Origin: CAZOIA01 sp964579675
GTDB taxonomy: Bacteria > Planctomycetota > Phycisphaerae > UBA1845 > PWPN01
Length of the DNA: 28,305 nt
Direction of reading: 5' to 3'
Assembly: GCA_964579675.1 (NCBI GenBank)
Contig: CAZOIA010000054.1
Location: 1-28,305 of the forward strand
How positions within the stretch are numbered: position 1 is the first letter of the stretch; each line of letters begins with the position of its first letter. Of the stretch, positions 22,849 through 28,305 are shown piece after piece. A model generated the notes under the pieces. The model was not told the origin of the DNA. It did not search any database and saw only the letters and a list, made by a program, of their open reading frames with translations. Both the position numbers and the translations under genes were made by a program.

Positions 22849-23508
22849 ATGCGAAATCCCGGGTTGTCTCTTTTGAATGACCGCGCACGATTACGCCCCG
22901 ACAAGGAGCCGCGGGTTTCAACCCGCGCAGCCGTTCGGTTGAAGAGACGGTGCCCGATCTCGCACGGGCATCCGGTTCTGCTCACGTTTCTGGCGGCGGT
23001 TGCTGCAGGCTGTAAGGACGAACTCCCCTTGCTTTCCGTGCCCCCGTTGAGCACGCAGGCGGTTGCTCCCCCGTCAATGGCCAGCCCGGAGCCGCCCTGG
23101 AAGCCGCCCCACGGCGGACGGCTCTACCCCATTGGCGATAAGCAGGGGTACGTCGAGTGGGACGTCGGCACCGGGCGGTTGTACTGCCTCGATCCTGCGG
23201 GCAAACCGTTGAAAGGGGTTGAGGACGTGGTTGTCCACGTTCAGACGCCGTTGGGCCCACGCCGGGTGGGGTTGTCGGGCTGTGGCGACGAGGAATACCA
23301 CGATGCATGCGTGGCGGGTGCCGCAGGCATGGCGGTCCAGGCGGGCGTGACGGCTTCCGGTGACCGGCTGCGTGATGCCGGCTCCAAGGCCGTCATGCGC
23401 TTCATGCTCAATGGTGAAGGATACCGTGTCCTGCTGACGGGTGCGGAACCGGACTCCCAACCGGCAGGTGCCGCTCCGCCTGTCGCCGGCACGCGGGCAG
23501 GATCGTGA
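22849..23508 (+). CDS. Small lipoprotein, function unknown
   Basis: ATG 22849 follows GAGGTG by 7 bases and lies 7 bases after the xylA-like stop, so translational coupling is likely; that gives 219 residues. However, the lipoprotein signal (KRRCPISHGHPVLLTFLAAV, then AAGC) starts only about 30 codons in, and TTG 22939 would begin it exactly at MKRRC. Cys54 (numbered from 22849) is the lipid-modified residue in either case. The mature part is Pro-rich, then a compact domain with WDVGTGRLYCLDPAGKPLKG, CGDEEYHDACVAG and a C-terminal MRFMLNGEGYRVLL strand region. I do not recognise the family. A palindrome lies between the two possible starts. Confidence 0.65.
   Translation: MRNPGLSLLNDRARLRPDKEPRVSTRAAVRLKRRCPISHGHPVLLTFLAAVAAGCKDELPLLSVPPLSTQAVAPPSMASPEPPWKPPHGGRLYPIGDKQGYVEWDVGTGRLYCLDPAGKPLKGVEDVVVHVQTPLGPRRVGLSGCGDEEYHDACVAGAAGMAVQAGVTASGDRLRDAGSKAVMRFMLNGEGYRVLLTGAEPDSQPAGAAPPVAGTRAGS
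22910..22927. repeat. REP-like palindrome
   Basis: CGCGGGTT, loop TC, AACCCGCG: an 8-bp perfect stem. It sits inside the N-terminal codons if translation starts at 22849, or in the leader just before TTG 22939. Similar GCGGGTTTCAACCCGC palindromes are frequent in planctomycete genomes, as far as I recall. Confidence 0.55.
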
Positions 23509-23697
23509 ATCGGTCGACCCCTATTTCGACAACTGCGTTCATCGACCGGAGCAAACCCGATAGAACCCGTATCCACGATACCGGAAAACTTCCTCGCGGC
23601 CGCGTTCGGCTACCGAGAGAGAGACCGGCTGCAGGGTAGAGAAAGAGAATGCGCCTCCCGGCCCAATCGGCACACGCTCGGGGGCAGGAATCCCTTA

Positions 23698-24543
23698 TCA
23701 ACGGCCGGTCCACCACCCATAGTGCTCGGCGATCTTGGCCGGGTTCGCGGGCCCGTCGTGGACGTAGAGGCCGTAACGTAATTCCAATGGCTTCTCCCTC
23801 TCGAGCGGGTAGGGGGCGTCGTAACAGAAGCTCGCGCCAATCCATCCGTCATCGCGTACGTGCCAACAGGTCGGGTGCCGGGGGTTGTCCGTCGCGTCCA
23901 TCACTGTAATGCCATTTGTCCTGCCTTGAAGGACGGGGCCGCTGTAATCCACCCAGCGGGCCGGTTTCCAGAGGAGCTCCTTCTCGTTGACCGCGCCCTC
24001 GCTGTTGAGAATGCGGCCGTCGCCGAATTCGACGCTCATGGTCTTGGCCACGCGCAGGCCGAGGAACCCGAACGGGGTCTTTCCGAACGTCACCGGTGCG
24101 GCTGGGCACTCATAGCGCAGGTGGATCTCGATCAAGGCCTCGGCGTCCGGCAGCTCGTGATAAGTCACGCTCCACTGCTCCCGGAGTACGGCTTGCCCGC
24201 CGGAATCGACCCATTGATGCCGGGCCGCCAGTCGGGCGAAGGGTCCGTCAACGATCTCGAGGAGCCGTTCGCAACGGATGCGATTGCCGTTCTCCGTCCA
24301 CCAGTCGCCGGCGTTGACCTGGTGATGCCCGGTCCAGATCCCACGATGGTGCCGGTGCCCGTGCGGATCACGTGGATGCCCAAGTCGCGTCAGGCTTCGC
24401 CCCGCAGGGCCGACCAACGGGTACAGAAAAGGGCGGGGCAGGTCCGCACCGTAGTAGTACGTCAGCCGTTCGCGGCCATCCACCTCAAACGTGAGCCGAT
24501 CACGCGGACCGGGGGTCAACTGGATTCGCGGGAATTCGCTCAT
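23698..24543 (-). CDS. DUF6807 (PmoA-like) family protein
   Basis: A 281-residue protein starting at ATG 24543 (MSEFPRIQLTPG); GTG 24576 is an alternative 11 codons upstream, and neither has a strong ribosome binding site. The diagnostic segment is GHRHHRGIWTGHHQVN followed by WW; TPFGFLGLRVA and WVDYSGPVLQGRTNGITVMD follow, then the C-terminal HPTCWHVRDDGWIGASFC. This fits the DUF6807 family, often labelled PmoA but unrelated to methane monooxygenase. Members are common near glycoside hydrolases and sugar dehydrogenases in planctomycetes and Bacteroidetes. The fold is probably a galactose-mutarotase-like beta sandwich (inference). No signal peptide is visible. It lies 100 bases after nadD on the same strand. 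Confidence 0.82.
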   Translation of the reverse strand: MSEFPRIQLTPGPRDRLTFEVDGRERLTYYYGADLPRPFLYPLVGPAGRSLTRLGHPRDPHGHRHHRGIWTGHHQVNAGDWWTENGNRIRCERLLEIVDGPFARLAARHQWVDSGGQAVLREQWSVTYHELPDAEALIEIHLRYECPAAPVTFGKTPFGFLGLRVAKTMSVEFGDGRILNSEGAVNEKELLWKPARWVDYSGPVLQGRTNGITVMDATDNPRHPTCWHVRDDGWIGASFCYDAPYPLEREKPLELRYGLYVHDGPANPAKIAEHYGWWTGR

Positions 24544-24643
24544 GGTGACGTGCGTTCCGTCAACGGGGACACTCACGGTTCGCCGCCGCGGCGCATTGCA
24601 GGCGGCCCGACGTTCGCGGGAAACGGCTGATCAGGCACGTGGC

Positions 24644-25285
24644 TCACGCCCGCCGGCGGTTTGAACCGCCGCCGTACAGACCACGATCGGCAATGTACTT
24701 GCGCACGGCATCCGGGACGAGATAGCGGATCGAACGGGCCGCACGAACACGCCGGCGGATGTCGGTCGCGGAGATGTCGATCCGCGGTGTGGGCAGTATT
24801 CCATCGCGCAGCCGCTGAATCTGCGGGGCTGACAATGCAGTAGCAAGCGGCGAGAGGTCCGGCGACTCGAACCCGGGGCGGGCCGCCGTAACTATGCGAC
24901 ACATATCGACCAGCTCGCTCACGCGATACCAGGTGTGAAGCTCGCATAACGTGTCGCCGCCGATGATCCAATGGATCGGGAGGTCGGGCCCCAGCGATTC
25001 CCGATGACCCTCGACCGTCAGGATGGTGTAGCTCGGCCCGCTCCTGCGGATCTCGAAGTCGCTGGCCTCAAAGTCGGGCTCGCCGGCGATGGCCAGGCGG
25101 ACCATCTCCAGCCGGTCGGCGGCGTCGGCGAGGTCATCGTCGTTTCTGTGGGGCGGGTTGGCGGAGGGGATCAGAACCACACGCGACAGACCCAATAGTT
25201 CGGCGATGCTGCGCGCGATGATGAGGTGCCCGTTGTGGATCGGGTTGAAGGTTCCGCCGAACAACGCGATGCTATCAGCGGTCAT
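24644..25285 (-). CDS. nadD: Nicotinate-nucleotide adenylyltransferase
   Basis: A 213-residue cytoplasmic enzyme of NAD synthesis that joins nicotinate mononucleotide and ATP to give deamido-NAD. The nucleotidyltransferase motif GGTFNPIHNGH (residues 10-20, His17 and His20) is complete, followed by IPSANPPHR, the WIIGGDTL segment and the C-terminal PRIDISATDIRRRV signature, where ISATDIR binds the phosphate. The length is normal. ATG 25285 has only a weak ribosome binding site (CCGGA). It is in the same direction as the upstream lipoprotein and trpF and may be transcribed with them. Confidence 0.95.
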   Translation of the reverse strand: MTADSIALFGGTFNPIHNGHLIIARSIAELLGLSRVVLIPSANPPHRNDDDLADAADRLEMVRLAIAGEPDFEASDFEIRRSGPSYTILTVEGHRESLGPDLPIHWIIGGDTLCELHTWYRVSELVDMCRIVTAARPGFESPDLSPLATALSAPQIQRLRDGILPTPRIDISATDIRRRVRAARSIRYLVPDAVRKYIADRGLYGGGSNRRRA

Positions 25286-25359
25286 GCGGCATGCGTCCGG
25301 ATGGTCGATGGGCCCGCCGGGTCAACGGCCGGGCATGATAAACGAACGCGACGTTCCCG

Positions 25360-26271
25360 TCATGGCCCCGGGGACGGGCCAGGCGGGAAGTCGATGACCA
25401 TGCCGGCGATCCGTGGGTGAGGAAAAGCCCCTTGCAGCAGCAGGGCACCGCAAGCCCACTGCGGCGGCGCCGCGGGAGGCTCAGGCACATCCGGTCCAGG
25501 CTCACACGAGACGAGCCGGTACTCGTGGGCACTGCCAAACCAGAAGATCAGGAACCAGCCTGATAACCGCTGGACGCGGCGGACCTCACCGAGCCGGGGC
25601 GACAGCCAGAGGTAGCTGGTCAGGTCCACTATCGCCACCCAGGGAAAGTGGATGCTCAGATCCACTCGGACTCTCAGGCATCCTTCGAACCGGCCCGCAG
25701 GGCAATCCACGTCCTCAACGCCCTCGATCTGCACCTGGCGCTTCAAGGTCCCGGTCGCCCTCTCGATGCCGCGGTAGTCGAAGTAGCTGATGGGCGTAAC
25801 CGCGGTGATGGGCCCGGTGGTTTCGAGTTCCAGCGGGATGGGCTCCATGGGCTCGGCCAGTCGGAAGAATACCGCCGTCCCGCCCGGCAGCGGGGCGGCA
25901 GGACGAGCCGCATCGGCCGGCCGCGTCGCCGGAGCGCCCGTGGGCTGGAGATACCGCTCGATCGGGAGCAACACACCCTGTTCCAGAATCCCTTCGCTTA
26001 TGCGCCGGGGGGTGATTCGTCGAACGTAGGCGGTCGGCGGCCGGTCCTCTGTCAGGGGCAGCTCTCTCTTCTCGTAGACCCACCGGCCGATCCGGTTGGC
26101 CCGAAGACGGGGCGCAAGCGTCACCTCTTCGGGCTTCGGGTCCGGCACGACGTGTTCAGAAGATGGCCGCCAGGGCCCGATGCACCCGGCCGCCCACGTC
26201 ATCGGCACCGTGATCAGGACAGCAAGCCAGCGCAAACGCTCATGCCCGGCGAGGCCGTCAGCCATACGCAT
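25360..26271 (-). CDS. Lipoprotein with DUF3108-like beta domain, function unknown
   Basis: Start uncertain: ATG 26271 gives 303 residues with a signal peptide ending MTWAAGC (Cys30 lipidated; a relaxed lipobox). ATG 26265 and ATG 26325 (which would overlap trpF) are alternatives; none has a clear ribosome binding site. The mature protein is beta-rich. RITPRRISEGILEQGVLLPI precedes a Pro/Ala spacer, then GGTAVFFRL, TPISYFDYRGIERATG, CPAGRFEGCLRVRV, SYLWLSPRLGEVRRVQ and a C-terminal Pro-rich tail. The pattern of converted-ester-like strands with a conserved CPAGRFxGC segment recalls periplasmic DUF3108-type proteins, but I am not sure. It lies between trpF and nadD on the same strand. Confidence 0.65.
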   Translation of the reverse strand: MRMADGLAGHERLRWLAVLITVPMTWAAGCIGPWRPSSEHVVPDPKPEEVTLAPRLRANRIGRWVYEKRELPLTEDRPPTAYVRRITPRRISEGILEQGVLLPIERYLQPTGAPATRPADAARPAAPLPGGTAVFFRLAEPMEPIPLELETTGPITAVTPISYFDYRGIERATGTLKRQVQIEGVEDVDCPAGRFEGCLRVRVDLSIHFPWVAIVDLTSYLWLSPRLGEVRRVQRLSGWFLIFWFGSAHEYRLVSCEPGPDVPEPPAAPPQWACGALLLQGAFPHPRIAGMVIDFPPGPSPGP

Positions 26272-26293
26272 CGGAGAGAACAGCCGCACGCAG

Positions 26294-26989
26294 TCACGGA
26301 GTCCTTTCAGTGGCCGCTCTGGCATTGTGGACAAAAGCCCGCATCCTGGCCGCGTCCTTCCGGCCCGGGGAGCCCTCGATCTCGACACCGGACGAAACGT
26401 CCACCGCGTAGGGCCGGACGATGCGAATGGCCTCCGCGACGTTGTCCGGGTTGAGCCCCCCGGCCAGGACGATAGGGGGCCAGTTCGCGAGCTTGCCCGC
26501 CTCACGGGCCGCCGACACCCAGTCCCAGCAGAACGCTTTTCCGGTGCCCCCTTTCAGGCCCGGATCAAACGTATCCAGGACGATGGCGCTCGGCCGGGAG
26601 GGACCGTCGGTCACAATCCAATCGGCAGGGCGATCAGCAAAAGCCTCGTCTCTTACGGCAACAACCGGGGTCGCGCGAAATCCTTCCCGGGCAAGCAGCA
26701 TCAGAGACCTGCCCGTCACATCCCCATACACCTGCAGATGGGAAAGCCTGAACTCCCCAAAGAGTTCCGCCAGAGGGTCCGCCAACCGATCCTCCTGCAC
26801 TTTCACCAGGGCAACGGGGGTTATCATGGGCGGGACAAACTGGAGAATACGGTGCCCACGATCCACGTCGATTCGTCGCGGCCCGGCGACGAAATTCAGT
26901 CCGATCGCATCAGCGCCGGCCTCCACCGCAGCAGCAGCGTCGGCGACGCTGGTGATTCCGCAGATCTTCACCCTCAAGTTGTAGCCCAT
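26294..26989 (-). CDS. trpF: Phosphoribosylanthranilate isomerase
   Basis: A 231-residue TIM-barrel enzyme of tryptophan synthesis that isomerises N-(5-phosphoribosyl)anthranilate to CdRP. VKICGIT carries the catalytic base Cys10; AGADAIGLNFVAGPRRI, HLQVYGD, and LDTFDP (Asp139, general acid) with the phosphate loops GGTGKAFCWD and LAGGLNPDNVAEAI follow. VDVSSGVEIEGSPGRKD is the typical end. ATG 26989 has a weak ribosome binding site but a good promoter 24 bases upstream. No other trp gene is present, so trpF stands apart from a trp operon, as often in planctomycetes. Confidence 0.96.
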   Translation of the reverse strand: MGYNLRVKICGITSVADAAAAVEAGADAIGLNFVAGPRRIDVDRGHRILQFVPPMITPVALVKVQEDRLADPLAELFGEFRLSHLQVYGDVTGRSLMLLAREGFRATPVVAVRDEAFADRPADWIVTDGPSRPSAIVLDTFDPGLKGGTGKAFCWDWVSAAREAGKLANWPPIVLAGGLNPDNVAEAIRIVRPYAVDVSSGVEIEGSPGRKDAARMRAFVHNARAATERTP

Positions 26990-27012
26990 AATACACCGGT
27001 CTACTACGCGGG

Positions 27013-27041
27013 ATACTAAGATTGCCGCTCCGAGGGGTCAA
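27013..27041 (-). promoter_or_regulatory. Promoter of trpF
   Basis: On the minus strand TTGACC (27041-27036), 17 bases, TAGTAT (27018-27013). Transcription would start near 27006, leaving a leader of about 17 bases. Confidence 0.6.
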
Positions 27042-27100
27042 TCCCAGGCGCCCGCCGATTCTGTCATGGACCGACGCCCGCCCGACGATCCGCGAAGTGC

Positions 27101-27128
27101 TTGACGCCGCCGCTCGATTCCCTACACT
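27101..27128 (+). promoter_or_regulatory. Promoter of the alpha/beta-hydrolase lipoprotein gene
   Basis: TTGACG (27101-27106), 16 bases, TACACT (27123-27128), about 100 bases before ATG 27228 and divergent from the trpF promoter. Confidence 0.5.
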
Positions 27129-27227
27129 GCCCTTTGGACCATGATCGTTCGGCGCGCGTCGGAGGGTCCCTTCTCAGACAGGAACCAGTGGTCGGCGCGC
27201 TTCATCCGGCGGCGGACCTGAAGCATT

Positions 27228-28124
27228 ATGACGCATGTGAGTTGGGAGCATCCGACAGCGTCCGGCAGAACGGGCCGGACCGGCCACGCGAATCAACAAG
27301 CCGCGCCGGCGGGGCATCTTTCTGCGGTCCCGGCCGGTAACCGATCGGTTCCGTCAGGGCTTCTGCGAGTACCGGCGGCGGGCTGGGCGATCGTACTGGC
27401 CGTCGGCTTCTGTGGGGCCCTGGGCGGTTGCGGCTCGTCGCAGGCGAAATTCAACACCCTAGACCGGCACGGGCGAACGTATTACATCGACGGTGCAGGC
27501 AATTGGGGGTACGGGGTGGTGGAGGTCCAGGAGGGTCTCCGGAAAGCCGGATACCAGGGCAACATCATCATCTACGGCTGGTCAAGCACTTTCAATCCGG
27601 CCCTGGACCAGACCGTCGGCCGCCCGTTCGCCCGGGCGAAGGGACAGGAACTGGGCCGGCAGATAACCAAGTACTGCGAGAAGTTCCCGCACAACCAGGT
27701 CAACATCATCGCGCTCTCGGCAGGGACGGGGGTGGGGGTATGGGGCTGCGAGAACGTCCAGCCGCCGGCGAAAGTCAGCAATCTCATCATGCTCGGCTCA
27801 AGCCTATCGTCCACCTACGATATGCAAAAGGCACTCAAGAACATCTCGGGCGGGGCGTGGGTCTACTACTCCCCGAACGACGCGGTCCTCGACGGCCCGG
27901 TACGAGCCCTGGGGACAATCGACGGTGAGTTGGGAGGGACGTCGGCCGGGCTGGTCGGCCTTAAGAGCCGCAGCGGCAAGATCCACAACATCGCCTGGTC
28001 GCGCAGCTACACGCGCTACGGCTGGACCGGAGGCCACACCGACGCCACGAGCGTGCCGTTCGTGAGGAACGTCCTCGCCCGACATATCATCTCACAAAGC
28101 GAGCCGGTCTCCGAGAACCCTTAG
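27228..28124 (+). CDS. Alpha/beta-hydrolase-like lipoprotein
   Basis: A 298-residue protein. A long polar N-terminus (1-50) precedes a hydrophobic run ending LGGC, a lipobox with Cys68. ATG 27228 is the only plausible in-frame start before it. After RTYYIDGAGNWGYG, the strand NIIIYGW precedes the nucleophile elbow IIALSAGTG (Ser164; Ala replaces the first Gly of GxSxG). Asp218 (SPNDAVL) and His270 (GGHTDA) or His253 complete a possible triad. This is the layout of a serine lipase or esterase, but the substrate is unknown. The long pre-lipobox stretch is unusual and may mean the real start is missed. Confidence 0.75.
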   Translation: MTHVSWEHPTASGRTGRTGHANQQAAPAGHLSAVPAGNRSVPSGLLRVPAAGWAIVLAVGFCGALGGCGSSQAKFNTLDRHGRTYYIDGAGNWGYGVVEVQEGLRKAGYQGNIIIYGWSSTFNPALDQTVGRPFARAKGQELGRQITKYCEKFPHNQVNIIALSAGTGVGVWGCENVQPPAKVSNLIMLGSSLSSTYDMQKALKNISGGAWVYYSPNDAVLDGPVRALGTIDGELGGTSAGLVGLKSRSGKIHNIAWSRSYTRYGWTGGHTDATSVPFVRNVLARHIISQSEPVSENP

Positions 28125-28189
28125 GGTGGCGCTTGCGGCAACAGGAATTGCCGCGATCGTCGAGGTTGCCAGACCCGGGGCAATCGCCG

Positions 28190-28305
28190 CTATACGAGCG
28201 ACCGGTAGACCGCATCGTACCCTTTGGCCATGACCGGGGCGCTGAAACGGGTCTCGACGTTCTTGCGGCAGGCGGCGGGGGAGATGGTATCGAGCCTCGC
28301 GACCG
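28190..28305 (-). CDS. C-terminus of a GT4-like glycosyltransferase (partial)
   Basis: The last 37 codons before TAG (28192-28190) read ISPAACRKNVETRFSAPVMA, then KGYDAVYRSLV. This is the usual end of GT4-family glycosyltransferases (pattern: IS..ACR..VE.RFS...M..GYE.VY). The gene begins beyond the right edge. It is convergent with the lipoprotein gene, 65 bases apart. Confidence 0.7.
   Translation of the reverse strand, partial: VARLDTISPAACRKNVETRFSAPVMAKGYDAVYRSLV

Overview
The window looks like a chromosome segment of a high-GC planctomycete, most likely of the class Phycisphaerae. The evidence is two PEP-CTERM secreted proteins, a secreted beta-propeller with a C-terminal type I dockerin, two formylglycine-type sulfatases, a large GH42-like lipoprotein, a DUF6807/PmoA-like protein, many secreted or lipid-anchored products, and palindromic GGGTGGCACG intergenic repeats. 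This placement is inference; no rRNA or marker phylogeny is available here.

Left part (1-9400). An IS66 scar (fused remnants of tnpA and tnpB) is followed by repeat-rich non-coding DNA. Next come a secreted 669-residue protein with a possible His/Cys dyad, a tRNA-Arg(CCT) on the minus strand, and a decayed stretch with a TGA-interrupted reading frame. Then follow a PEP-CTERM gene with a long structured leader, a fragment of a mobile-element AAA ATPase, sulfatase 1, a small membrane protein, another orphan coding fragment, and a second PEP-CTERM gene on the minus strand. The promoters of the two PEP-CTERM genes share a 24-nt element (20 of 24 identical). The second leader also carries a hairpin and then an intrinsic terminator ahead of the start codon, which is the layout of an attenuator.

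Middle (9400-21200). A 1402-residue GH42-like lipoprotein (minus) is divergent from rnr (RNase R, plus). Rnr is followed by sulfatase 2, a three-part protein: sulfatase, LamG-like domain and YesU/DUF1961 domain. Convergent to it is the dockerin-bearing beta-propeller protein, which has a near-consensus sigma-70 promoter.

Right part (21200-28305). A scar joins the N-terminus of an IS5-type transposase to a Nudix hydrolase fragment. It precedes a xylose-isomerase-like gene in which one metal-ligand Asp is replaced by His, followed closely by a small lipoprotein gene. A minus-strand group reads trpF, lipoprotein, nadD, DUF6807 from a good promoter. Divergent from trpF is an alpha/beta-hydrolase-like lipoprotein, and the window ends in the C-terminus of a GT4-like glycosyltransferase.

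Working together (inference): the secreted sulfatases, GH42-like enzyme, YesU-type domain, DUF6807 protein and isomerase fit breakdown of sulfated complex polysaccharides, with PEP-CTERM and dockerin proteins displayed at the surface. They are interspersed with housekeeping genes (rnr, nadD, trpF) and do not form one operon. No CRISPR array, complete transposon or recognisable defence system is visible.
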